Shown piece after piece: positions 52,263-62,155 of a stretch of 64,000 bases of DNA. Numbering within the stretch: position 1 is the stretch's first letter; every line of letters begins with the position of its first letter. Source of the DNA: Pseudomonas sessilinigenes (lineage in GTDB: Bacteria; Pseudomonadota; Gammaproteobacteria; Pseudomonadales; Pseudomonadaceae); NCBI RefSeq assembly GCF_003850565.1, contig NZ_CP027706.1:372001-436000 (forward strand), written 5' to 3'. A program made the position numbers and the translations under genes. The notes beneath the pieces were generated by a model. That model had not been told where the DNA came from. It did no database searches and saw only the letters and a list, made by a program, of their open reading frames with translations.

Positions 52263-53344
52263 GTCGATGGGGCTCCTTGTTCCAGAGGCAAAAAGATCGA
52301 GAACGTGGTGTGGCCTGGGTGGCTGTCACACTCGATCAGGCCCTGGTGCTGGCTGATGATGTTCTGGGTGATGGCCAGGCCCAGCCCGGTACCGTCCGGG
52401 CGGCCGCTGACCATGGGGAAGAAAAGGGTGTCCTGCAGTTCGGCGGGGATTCCCGGACCGTTGTCGATGATCTCGATCTTGGTCACCAGGCGATGGCGCA
52501 CATGGCCGATGGTGAACTGGCGCATGGTGCGGCTGCGCAGGGTGATGCGGCCCAGGCGCAGCTCGTTCTGGGTGCTGATGGCCTGCATGGCGTTGCGCAC
52601 GATGTTCAACACCGCCTGGATCATTTGCTCACGATCGATCAGTACATCGGGAATGCTCGGGTCGTAATCCCGGACCAGGGTGATGCAACCCTGGCTCTCG
52701 GCCTCCACCAGGCTGCAGACCCGCTCCAGCACTTCATGGATATTGGTCAGCGCCAGGGACGGCAGCTTGTTCGAGCCAAGCATGCGATCCACCAGATTGC
52801 GCAGGCGGTCGGCCTCTTCGATGATGACGTTGGTGTAGTCCTTGAGGCTTTCCTCGGGCAGCTCCCGGGCCAGCAACTGGGCGGCGCCGCGAATCCCGCC
52901 CAGGGGATTCTTGATTTCGTGGGCCAGGCCGCGCACCAGCATCTTGCTGGTTTCCTGCTTGGACAGCTGGGCCTCTTCCTTGGTGATGCGCAGCAAGCGA
53001 TCCCGGGGATGGACTTCCAACAGCAGCAAGGTGTCGCCGTTGTTGAGGATCGGCGTCACCGCATAGTCCACGGTCAGGGTCTGGCCGGTCAGGGCGGTGA
53101 GCATGGCCTCGCGCTTGGTGAAGGGATGGGCCTGCTCCACCGCCTGGCGCAGGGAGCTCAAGGCTTCGGCCGACTCGGTGAACAGCTCGCTGATGAACTG
53201 CCCATGGCTGCGCTGGCCGCTGATGGCCAGGAGCATTTCCGCCGCCGGGTTCATGTACTCAAGGCGCAGGTCGGCATTGAGCAGGATGGTGGCGGTGGTC
53301 AGGTTGTCCAGTAACAGGCGATGCAGTGGGTCGCTGATGGTCAT
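52259..53344 (-). CDS. ntrB: Nitrogen regulation sensor kinase NtrB
   Basis: A 361-residue cytoplasmic sensor: PAS domain (LLNADLRLEYMNPAAEMLL), DHp with phospho-acceptor His142 (GLAHEIKNPLGG), and an HATPase domain (NIVRNAMQAI, DNGPGIP, GRPDGTGLGLAITQ). It is normally controlled by GlnB/GlnK. The ATG at 53344 follows AGAGG; the frame stays open far upstream but the family starts here. An NtrC-type operator lies 222 bp upstream. Confidence 0.97.
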
Positions 53345-53707
53345 TCGGACCTCTTTTGAAGCAGGACAATCCGGAGTCGATCCCGGATCGTGCACGGGTT
53401 GAAGCGCTGGTACGGAGAAAATGCAAAAACCAAACCAAGGCTCCGAAAAGAAGCGTTCGCGCCCCTGAAACAGGTGTTTGAACGCCGATTGCATGGCGTA
53501 TTGCCAGTCCCGACGGGCATTTTCGAACCAAAATGGGCTGCTAATCATCCCTGGGTGCAAGGTGTTGCACCAATATAGTGCATGAGTGCTTGGCCTGCTT
53601 GCCTGCTGTCCGATCGTCGAGAATCAACGCCCGTTTTTCAGCGGCAGCCGGGTGCCAGAGCCGGTAGAGTGCGCCGGACTCTTTGCTTGAAGGTCCAGGA
53701 TCCGGCC
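53345..53707. promoter_or_regulatory. Divergent region ntrB / ada
   Basis: 363 bp without a supported gene. It has the NtrC-like site at 53566-53582. A loose -24/-12 resemblance on the minus strand (TGGCAATACGCCATGCA) has one base too many between GG and GC, so I do not call it. Confidence 0.6.
53566..53582. promoter_or_regulatory. NtrC-binding site upstream of ntrB
   Basis: TGCACCA-ATA-TAGTGCA matches the NtrC dyad TGCACCA-N3-TGGTGCA with one mismatch. An overlapping GGTGCA-N6-TGCACC dyad begins 11 bp earlier. In enteric bacteria NtrC sites near glnL (ntrB) serve autoregulation. Here the site could control ntrBC and perhaps the divergent ada. Confidence 0.7.
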
Positions 53708-54841
53708 ATGGAAAACGCCCCTCTGCTGTTCCAGCTTCCCGACGACGACACCTTGTATCGGGCGCTCCTGGAGCGCGACCCGGCCTATGAGGGTTTTGCC
53801 TATGTCGGGGTGAAGAGCACCGGGGTGTTCTGTCGGCTGAGCTGTGTCGCGCGCAAGCCCAAGCGTCACAACACGGTGTTCTTCGGCTCCATCAGGGAGT
53901 GCCTGGAGGGCGGGTTTCGTGCTTGCCTGCGCTGCCGTCCCCTGGAGGCGGCAGGGGGCCAGGAACCCTGGGTCAAGACCTTGCTCGAACAACTGCACAG
54001 CGATGGCGAGCGCCGTTGGTATGAAGAGGATCTGGTGCGCCAGGGGCTGGACCCGTCCACGGTCCGCCGAGCATTCAAGCGCCATTTCGGGGTGACCTTC
54101 CTGGAAATGGCCCGGCTGCGGCGTATCGGCCGGGGCATGCAGCAGTTGGCTTCAGGGGAGCCGGTGATCGAGGCGCAGATCAGCGCCGGCTTCGATTCCG
54201 ACAGTGGTTTTCGCCATGCGTTTGCCCGGCTTGCGGGCCAACCACCGTCGAACCTGCGTGGGCGTGAACTGCTCAAGGCCGATTGGTTGCAGACGCCTAT
54301 CGGTGTGATGCTGGCCGTGGCCGATGCCCAGGTCCTGCATGTGCTGGAGTTTTTCGACCGCCCGGCCCTGGCGGGGGAGCTGCGCAAGTTGCAGGACAAC
54401 AGTGGCTCGAGCATCGGCTTCGGACGCTTTGCCCCCATCGACCAGATCGAGGCCGAACTGCGCCGTTACTTTGCCGGTGAGCCGGTGTCTTTCCAGACAC
54501 CATTGGCGATGCAGGCCTCGGCCTTCACCCGCACGGTATGGCAGGCCCTGCGGGCCATTCCCCTGGGCAGCACCTGCAGTTATGCCGGGTTGGCGCGGGA
54601 TATCGGCTCGCCGACGGCGGTGCGCGCCGTGGCCCGAGCCAACGGTGCCAACCAGATCGCCATCGTCATCGCGTGCCATCGGGTGATCGGCGCCGATGGC
54701 TCGCTGACCGGTTATGGCGGAGGCCTGTGGCGCAAGCGCTGGTTGCTGGAGCACGAGCGACGGATGCATCTGGCTGGACGGGAACAGCCGGTGCTGGCCC
54801 AGGAGCCATTCAACGATGGGCGCGCAGCAGGAAGAAACTGA
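53708..54841 (+). CDS. ada: Ada: methylphosphotriester/O6-methylguanine-DNA methyltransferase and activator
   Basis: A 377-residue protein with all Ada modules. The N-terminal zinc domain has Cys42, Cys46, Cys73 and Cys76 (Cys42 is the phosphotriester methyl acceptor, equivalent to E. coli Cys38). An AraC-type HTH region (~90-185) follows, then the O6-methylguanine transferase domain with Cys323 in IACHRVIG, where E. coli has PCHRV. It repairs alkylated DNA and activates the adaptive response. The ATG at 53708 has AGGA upstream. Its 3' end overlaps the convergent gene by 32 bp. Confidence 0.95.
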   Translation: MENAPLLFQLPDDDTLYRALLERDPAYEGFAYVGVKSTGVFCRLSCVARKPKRHNTVFFGSIRECLEGGFRACLRCRPLEAAGGQEPWVKTLLEQLHSDGERRWYEEDLVRQGLDPSTVRRAFKRHFGVTFLEMARLRRIGRGMQQLASGEPVIEAQISAGFDSDSGFRHAFARLAGQPPSNLRGRELLKADWLQTPIGVMLAVADAQVLHVLEFFDRPALAGELRKLQDNSGSSIGFGRFAPIDQIEAELRRYFAGEPVSFQTPLAMQASAFTRTVWQALRAIPLGSTCSYAGLARDIGSPTAVRAVARANGANQIAIVIACHRVIGADGSLTGYGGGLWRKRWLLEHERRMHLAGREQPVLAQEPFNDGRAAGRN

Positions 54842-55259
54842 TTTCCGGGCTTTGCTGCAGGATTTGCTCGCCCTCAAGGACCTGCACCGCCAGGCGATGA
54901 AGGCCGCGGTCGAGGTTCGACAGATGCAACTGCGGGCCACGGCCAGGGGCGCCGTGGGGTTCGCCATCCAGCAGCAGGCGCAGGCGATGGGGCGGTTGCA
55001 GCGGCGGGTGCAGGTCTACCCGGACGCTGAAGCTGCCGTTATTGGCCCGCAGCGCGCCCTGCTCCTGCACTCCGTTGAGCTGCAGGCGTTGGTAGGCCTG
55101 CCTTTGGCTGGTCTGGCAGGCGACCGGTGCCCTGTTCGAGGGCGGCCAGTCGCTGGATCCTCGGTCGCTGCTGGGGCGATGGTCGTCGGTGGGGTGATCG
55201 GGGGCCGCATCAGCTGGCAGTAGGGTTATCCACAGCAGCCACAAGGCAGCGATACGCAT
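54810..55259 (-). CDS. Exported protein of unknown function
   Basis: A 149-residue protein with a short signal peptide (MRIAALWLLWITLLPADAA). A Pro/Asp/Ser-rich linker follows (PDHPTDDHRPSSDRGSSDWP), and then a beta-sandwich-like C-terminal half (LHLSNLDRGLHRLAVQVLEG). That half resembles the region after DUF4124 in Pseudomonas proteins encoded near ntrBC-glnA, although the DUF4124 motif itself is missing. The last 32 bp overlap ada on the opposite strand. Function unknown. Confidence 0.7.
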   Translation of the reverse strand: MRIAALWLLWITLLPADAAPDHPTDDHRPSSDRGSSDWPPSNRAPVACQTSQRQAYQRLQLNGVQEQGALRANNGSFSVRVDLHPPLQPPHRLRLLLDGEPHGAPGRGPQLHLSNLDRGLHRLAVQVLEGEQILQQSPEISFFLLRAHR

Positions 55260-55320
55260 GGTCCGGATCCTCCTGGAGAGCCCTCAGCATAGGGGCGCAC
55301 CGGGCAGGCGACAGGCCTGG

Positions 55321-55869
55321 TTAACCTTTGAACACACATAACTCGGCAGTGGCGCGGATCATCGCCAACTGACGCAGCGGCGCCATGTCGCCGGTGTGGT
55401 TGGCCCGGGCCAACCACTGCGGGCAGCGCGGGTCGGTACGGGAGGGGCTGAAGTCGGCCAGTTGCTGCAGCAGGCGTTCTTGTAACCGATCGAGTTGCGG
55501 GCGGATTTGCCCGGCCAGGTCCTGGCGTGGAGTATCCGGTGCCTGGCCTTGTAGATGCCAGGTTGAAAGCCTGGCGTATTGCACTAGTTTGTTGGCCTCG
55601 ATCTGCGCTGCGAAGAACTGCCCTACCGTGGTTTCATCCAGGCCGTTGGCCAGGGCCGAGGCTGCTGCGATCACTTGCTGTTCGCGAGGCCGGTCCTCCA
55701 CGGCCTTGTGGCTGTCCCACTTGCTCAGGGCCACTTGCTCGGCGATGTCCAGGCGTGCGGCGATGCTGCCCAGCAATGGAGCAAGGCTGGCCGGAGCATC
55801 GTCGGCCCGGGCCAGGCTGGCGAGCAGGGTGCAGGCCAGGGCGAGACACAGGTTCAAGGAAGATTTCAT
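55321..55869 (-). CDS. aroQ: Periplasmic chorismate mutase (AroQ gamma class)
   Basis: A 182-residue secreted chorismate mutase. A signal peptide (SSLNLCLALACTLLASLARA) precedes the conserved block SIAARLDIAEQVALSKWDSH, then AVEDRPREQQVI and FFAAQIEANKLVQY, which hold the Arg, Lys, Glu and Gln active-site residues of *AroQ enzymes. Two Cys (PRCPQW, ELCVF) probably form the family's disulfide. It turns chorismate to prephenate outside the cytoplasm; why is unclear. The start at 55869 is chosen at the signal peptide; an ATG at 55902 is possible. Confidence 0.9.
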   Translation of the reverse strand: MKSSLNLCLALACTLLASLARADDAPASLAPLLGSIAARLDIAEQVALSKWDSHKAVEDRPREQQVIAAASALANGLDETTVGQFFAAQIEANKLVQYARLSTWHLQGQAPDTPRQDLAGQIRPQLDRLQERLLQQLADFSPSRTDPRCPQWLARANHTGDMAPLRQLAMIRATAELCVFKG

Positions 55870-55962
55870 CGGCAGGCTCAAGGTTGGGAGGGGGAGGTTC
55901 ATGATGCCCGCAAGCTGGCCAGAGGCACACGGAAAATCCCCGGGTATTTTCTGCCGGGCATG

Positions 55963-55989
55963 AAAAAGGCCTCCCGAAGGAGGCCTTTC
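55963..55989 (-). terminator. Rho-independent terminator of glnA
   Basis: On the minus strand AAAGGCCTCC-TTCG-GGAGGCCTTT followed by TT. The UUCG loop makes it very stable. It lies 31 bp past the glnA stop. Confidence 0.92.
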
Positions 55990-56019
55990 GATCACGCCGC
56001 TTGCGCGAGCGCTACCGGA

Positions 56020-57426
56020 TCAGCAGCTGTAGTACAGCTCGTATTCCAGTGGGTGTACGAAGGTACGGACCTTGATTTCTTCTTCGCTTTTCAGGGCGAT
56101 GTAGGCGTCGATGAAGTCGTCGCTGAAAACGCCGCCTTTGGTCAGGAACGCACGGCCCTTGTCCAGCTCTTCCAGGGCTTCTTTCAGGCTGCCGCAAACT
56201 TGTGGGATCTCTTTGGCCTCTTCAGGCGGCAGGTCGTACAGGTTCTTGTCGGCAGCATCGCCAGGGTGGATCTTGTTCTGGATACCATCCAGGCCGGCCA
56301 TCAGCAGTGCCGCGAAGCACAGGTATGGGTTGGCCGCCGGGTCCGGGAAGCGCGCTTCGATACGGCGGGCTTTCGGGCTCGACACGTAAGGAATGCGGAT
56401 CGAAGCGGAGCGGTTGCGGGCCGAGTAGGCCAGCATCACTGGAGCTTCGAAGCCTGGAACCAGGCGCTTGTAGGAGTTGGTAGCCGGGTTGGTGAAGCCG
56501 TTCAGGGCCTTGCCGTGCTTGATGATGCCGCCGATGAAGTACAGGGCGGTATCGGACAGGCCGGCATAACCTTCGCCAGCGAAGGTGTTCTTGCCGTCTT
56601 TCCAGATCGACATGTGTACGTGCATGCCCGAGCCGTTGTCGCCGTACAGCGGTTTTGGCATGAAGGTAGCGGTGCGGCCGTAGGCGTCGGCCACGTTGTG
56701 CACCACGTACTTCAGAGTCTGGGTTTCGTCGGCCTTCTTCACCAGGGTGTTGAACTTGACGCCGATTTCGTTCTGGCCGGCAGTCGCCACTTCGTGGTGG
56801 TGGACTTCGACGGTCAGGCCCATTTCTTCCAGTGCGTTGCACATGGAGGTACGGATTTCGTGGTCATGGTCGAACGGCGGAACCGGGAAGTAGCCGCCCT
56901 TGATGCCTGGACGGTGGCCCTTGTTGCCGCCTTCCACGTCCTGGTCGGACATCCACGAGCCTTGCTCGGAGTAGATCTTGAACATCGAGCCGGAGATGTC
57001 GGACTTGAACTTTACCTGGTCGAAGATGAAGAACTCAGGCTCCGGACCTGCGAATACGGTGTCGCCGATGCCGGTGGCCTTCAGGTGCTCTTCGGCGCGC
57101 TTGGCGATCGCGCGAGGGTCGCGGTCGTAGCCTTGCATGCTCGAAGGTTCGATGATGTCGCACACCAGGATCAGGGTCGGCTCTTCGGTGAACGGGTCCA
57201 GCACGGCGGTTTCGTCGTCCGGCATCAGGATCATGTCGGAGGCTTCGATGCCTTTCCAGCCAGCGATGGAGGAGCCGTCGAACATCTTGCCAGCTTCGAA
57301 GAAGTCTTCATCCAGCGCATCACGGGCCGGCATGGTCACGTGATGTTGAGTGCCCTTGGTGTCAGTGAAGCGCAGATCAATCCATTTGACGTCATGATCT
57401 TTGATGAGTTGAACCGACTTCGACAT
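56020..57426 (-). CDS. glnA: Glutamine synthetase type I
   Basis: A 468-residue GSI-beta enzyme that makes glutamine from glutamate and ammonia. Motifs are [20 protein letters not shown], the ATP-binding [16 protein letters not shown] and the adenylylation region [11 protein letters not shown] (the Tyr there is the AMP acceptor). The start [10 protein letters not shown] at 57426 has GGAGG upstream; the earlier in-frame Met is unlikely. Likely controlled by NtrC from the sigma-54 promoter at 57526-57541. Confidence 0.99.
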   Translation of the reverse strand: MSKSVQLIKDHDVKWIDLRFTDTKGTQHHVTMPARDALDEDFFEAGKMFDGSSIAGWKGIEASDMILMPDDETAVLDPFTEEPTLILVCDIIEPSSMQGYDRDPRAIAKRAEEHLKATGIGDTVFAGPEPEFFIFDQVKFKSDISGSMFKIYSEQGSWMSDQDVEGGNKGHRPGIKGGYFPVPPFDHDHEIRTSMCNALEEMGLTVEVHHHEVATAGQNEIGVKFNTLVKKADETQTLKYVVHNVADAYGRTATFMPKPLYGDNGSGMHVHMSIWKDGKNTFAGEGYAGLSDTALYFIGGIIKHGKALNGFTNPATNSYKRLVPGFEAPVMLAYSARNRSASIRIPYVSSPKARRIEARFPDPAANPYLCFAALLMAGLDGIQNKIHPGDAADKNLYDLPPEEAKEIPQVCGSLKEALEELDKGRAFLTKGGVFSDDFIDAYIALKSEEEIKVRTFVHPLEYELYYSC

Positions 57427-57525
57427 AGTGTCCTCCGGATGGCTTCGGGCTTGATGTTGGAGTGCCCTTAGAATGTGGGTAATGCCGGCGCGAATACTCT
57501 GCCATGGCAACCTGCCTCACAAGGG

Positions 57526-57541
57526 AGCAAATTGCATGCCA
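57526..57541 (-). promoter_or_regulatory. glnA: Sigma-54 promoter of glnA
   Basis: The minus strand reads TGGCATGCAATTTGCT, with GG and GC at the required 12-bp offset, a good -24/-12 element. It gives a leader of about 90 nt. NtrC half-sites lie 110-140 bp upstream. Confidence 0.8.
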
Positions 57542-57709
57542 GTGCCCTGGGATGGGTTTTTTGCCCCAAAATCACGCTTTCTCCGCTTCAGGGGCAAGAG
57601 TGCCGGCATTTTGCGCACTGCAATGTAGCGCTTATTTGAATAAATGACCCGTTTTGGTGCATCGAAAACCTTCTGCACATTAACTGGTTAAACCTTGAGC
57701 AATTTCCGC

Positions 57710-57715
57710 TATAAT
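57710..57715 (+). promoter_or_regulatory. thiI: -10 element of the thiI promoter
   Basis: A perfect TATAAT lies 42 bp before the thiI ATG. The -35 is weak (GTTAAA at 17 bp). Confidence 0.6.
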
Positions 57716-57757
57716 CCGCGCCCCCCTTTTTCGGCTGACCCGGCGCACGCTGTTTTC

Positions 57758-59212
57758 ATGAAACTAATCGTTAAAGTTTTCCCGGAAATCACCATCAAGA
57801 GCCGCCCGGTTCGGACGCGTTTCATCCGTCAGTTGGCCAAGAACATCCGTGCCGTGCTCCGTGACCTGGACCCGGCTGTGGTGGTCGATGGTGTGTGGGA
57901 CAACCTCGAGCTGGAAACCGCCGTCACCGAGCCCAAGGTGCTCAAGGACATGACCGAGCGCCTGAGCTGCATGCCCGGCATCGCGCATTTCCTGCAGGTC
58001 GACGAGTACCCCCTGGGGGACTTCGACGACATCGTCGCCAAGTGCAAGCAGCACTTCGGCGAAGTCTTGGCGGGGAAGATTTTCGCTGTGCGCTGCAAGC
58101 GCGCCGGCAAGCATGAATTCAGTTCCATGGACGTGGAAAAATACGTCGGTAGCCAGTTGCGCCGACAGTGCGGTGCCGCGGGAATCGACCTGAAAGCGCC
58201 GCAAATCGAAGTGCGGATGGAAATTCGCGACCAACGGTTGTTCGTGATCCACAGCCAGCACAATGGCATCGGCGGCTACCCGCTGGGCGCCCTGGAACAG
58301 ACCCTGGTGTTGATGTCCGGTGGCTTCGACTCCACCGTGGCGGCCTACCAGATCATGCGTCGCGGCCTGATGGGGCATTTCTGCTTCTTCAACCTGGGCG
58401 GTCGTGCCCACGAATTGGGCGTGATGGAAGTCGCGCACTATATTTGGAAGAAGTACGGCAGCTCCCAGCGCGTGCTGTTCGTCAGCGTGCCGTTCGAGGA
58501 AGTGCTGGGCGAGATCCTCGGCAAGGTCGACAACAGTCATATGGGCGTCATCTTGAAGCGTATGATGTTGCGTGCCGCCTCGAGCATCGCCGAGCGCCTG
58601 CACATCGATGCGCTGGTCACCGGCGAGGCGATTTCCCAGGTGTCCAGCCAGACCCTGCCGAACCTGTCGGTGATCGACTGCGTGACCGACAAGCTGGTGC
58701 TGCGGCCGCTGATCGCCAGCCACAAGCAGGACATCATCGACCTGGCCAACCAGATTGGCACCGCTGACTTTGCCAAGCACATGCCGGAGTACTGCGGGGT
58801 CATCTCGGTGAACCCCAAGACCAATGCCAAGCGCCATCGCGTCGAGCATGAAGAGAAAGAATTCGACATGGCCGTGCTCGAGCGTGCGATCGAGCGGGCC
58901 AAACTGGTGCCGATCGATCGAGTGATCGACGAGCTGGGCCAGGATGTTCAAGTTGAAGAAGTCAGCGAAGCGCTGGCCGGCCAGATCGTCATCGACATCC
59001 GTCACCCGGATGCCCAGGAAGATGAACCGCTGGAGCTGGCTGGCATCGAAGTCAAGGCGTTGCCGTTCTATGCGGTGAACGCACGCTTCAAGGAACTGGA
59101 CCCTAACCGCCAGTACCTGCTGTATTGCGACAAAGGCGTCATGAGTCGCCTGCATGCTCACCATCTGCTCAGTGAGGGACATGCCAATGTGCGCGTTTAT
59201 AGACCGAGCTAA
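57758..59212 (+). CDS. thiI: tRNA 4-thiouridine synthase / thiamine sulfur carrier ThiI
   Basis: A 484-residue protein with a ferredoxin-like plus THUMP N-terminus, the adenylation P-loop SGGFDS (187-192), and a C-terminal rhodanese domain with Cys457 ([10 protein letters not shown]), equivalent to E. coli Cys456. It makes s4U8 in tRNA and moves sulfur for thiamine. The rhodanese extension is the gammaproteobacterial type. The ATG at 57758 starts at the conserved [11 protein letters not shown]. Confidence 0.98.
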   Translation: MKLIVKVFPEITIKSRPVRTRFIRQLAKNIRAVLRDLDPAVVVDGVWDNLELETAVTEPKVLKDMTERLSCMPGIAHFLQVDEYPLGDFDDIVAKCKQHFGEVLAGKIFAVRCKRAGKHEFSSMDVEKYVGSQLRRQCGAAGIDLKAPQIEVRMEIRDQRLFVIHSQHNGIGGYPLGALEQTLVLMSGGFDSTVAAYQIMRRGLMGHFCFFNLGGRAHELGVMEVAHYIWKKYGSSQRVLFVSVPFEEVLGEILGKVDNSHMGVILKRMMLRAASSIAERLHIDALVTGEAISQVSSQTLPNLSVIDCVTDKLVLRPLIASHKQDIIDLANQIGTADFAKHMPEYCGVISVNPKTNAKRHRVEHEEKEFDMAVLERAIERAKLVPIDRVIDELGQDVQVEEVSEALAGQIVIDIRHPDAQEDEPLELAGIEVKALPFYAVNARFKELDPNRQYLLYCDKGVMSRLHAHHLLSEGHANVRVYRPS

Positions 59213-59351
59213 ATGCCCGGGGCTGTTCGCCTGTGGCTTGCGTCACCGGCCCCCCGACGCCGCCGTCAAGCTGTAACGGCAAGGCCTGAATCTATTGTTA
59301 ATCGCTGCCAGCATTTGTCAGCACACCGAATCCTCTGATCGAGATACACAA

Positions 59352-61172
<1,821 letters not shown>

Positions 61173-61193
61173 GTCTTTAGTTCCGGCTGAATG

Positions 61194-61230
61194 AAAACGC
61201 CCCCGGCCTTGCGGTCGGGGGCGTTTTTTT
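61194..61230 (+). terminator. Rho-independent terminator of typA
   Basis: AACGCCCCCGGCC-TTGC-GGTCGGGGGCGTT stem followed by T-run, 22 bp after the stop. Confidence 0.93.
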
Positions 61231-61244
61231 ATGCCTGGAGAAAA

Positions 61245-61407
61245 CCTGTAGCCGCTGCCGGGTCCGCGAGGCTACGACTGGCCGCGCAGGGGCCATCAAC
61301 CCAGGAGCCGCGTAACACGGCCGCAGTGGCTAATGCCAGTCAGTTGAGCGAGGTGATCCCCTGTAGGAGCAGCCGATTGCGGCCTCGCAAGCTCGGCGTC
61401 GGCTAGG
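61245..61407. repeat. REP-like sequences downstream of typA
   Basis: TGTAGCCGCTGCCGGGTCCG (near 61248) and TGTAGGAGCAGCCGATTGCG (near 61362) look like members of two Pseudomonas REP families, neither with a clear inverted partner. Low certainty. Confidence 0.4.
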
Positions 61408-61442
61408 ACGGCGGTGGTGGCAGAGTTGTAGAGGGCGGGGGA

Positions 61443-61886
61443 TCAGAAGCGTTCGAGGGTCCGGCTGCTGGTGTTGGTCGGACGCTCCAGGGGCTTTGGC
61501 TTGTAGGCGCAGTAGCCTGGGCGTGGGCCGACCTTGGGATGGTTGCGACAGGTATCGGGGCGCTTGTCATAAATGGTGCACAGGCGGCTCTTGCGGTCCA
61601 GATACAGGCAATCGTTGTTGCTCATGCGCTGCAGGGTGAAGATTTCCGACTTCTGGTTGTAGCGCTCGACGATGCCTTCCTTTTGCAGGCGCTTGGCGAT
61701 GTTCTTCGCCGGCTCGCCGCGTTCGAACTCATCGACCACGCCGATGCGGATCAGGTCCTTGATCTTCACTTCCACCGGCAGGGTGCAGCAGCTGGACATG
61801 CAGGAACCGCACATGGGCGCGGAATACTTGGCCCAGGTATCGAGACGGTCGATTTCCGCGGCGGCGATCAGGTTGGACTTCATCAT
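61443..61886 (-). CDS. YkgJ-family cysteine-cluster protein
   Basis: A 147-residue protein with a metal or Fe-S type Cys set: MCGSCMSSCC near residues 26-35, then NNDCLYLD, SRLCTIYDKRPDTCRNHP and GYCAYKP. This is the YkgJ (CxxCxxxCC) family, of unknown function. Start: MMKSN at 61886 or 61883 with a GGAAA ribosome site; MLETTS at 61904 is also open. It is convergent with typA and divergent from glgP. Confidence 0.87.
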   Translation of the reverse strand: MMKSNLIAAAEIDRLDTWAKYSAPMCGSCMSSCCTLPVEVKIKDLIRIGVVDEFERGEPAKNIAKRLQKEGIVERYNQKSEIFTLQRMSNNDCLYLDRKSRLCTIYDKRPDTCRNHPKVGPRPGYCAYKPKPLERPTNTSSRTLERF

Positions 61887-62155
61887 CGAGGTGGTTTCCA
61901 GCATGTTTTCGGGGGCGCGCGATCATACCGGGACTGCTGGATTTTTGAACAACTTTGTGTCGGATTTTTCTTGGCATACGGCCGGCCAGTACATGACGGC
62001 ACAGGCCCTGCATCTTTTTTCCTATCGGTGCAGCCGCTCCTCTCGTTTGGTCGAGCTGTTTGCAATAGCGCCGAACCAGGGCCTTCGCTCCGTGTCAGAC
62101 CGACTAGGCTCAGTCAATTCCATGCTCACTGTGTATCTCGTCAGAGGTCGTAACG

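Larger units (their letters stand above)
57427..57757. promoter_or_regulatory. Divergent region glnA / thiI
   Basis: 331 bp. It holds the glnA -24/-12 element, NtrC-type half-sites (TGGTGCA at 57655-57661; TCTGCACA near 57673), and a TATAAT -10 for thiI at 57710-57715. No gene supported. Confidence 0.7.

Noticed and set aside
53486..53502. Sigma-54-like TGGCAATACGCCATGCA upstream of ntrB (minus strand)
   Set aside because: GG and GC are 13 rather than 12 bp apart, and sigma-54 tolerates this poorly.
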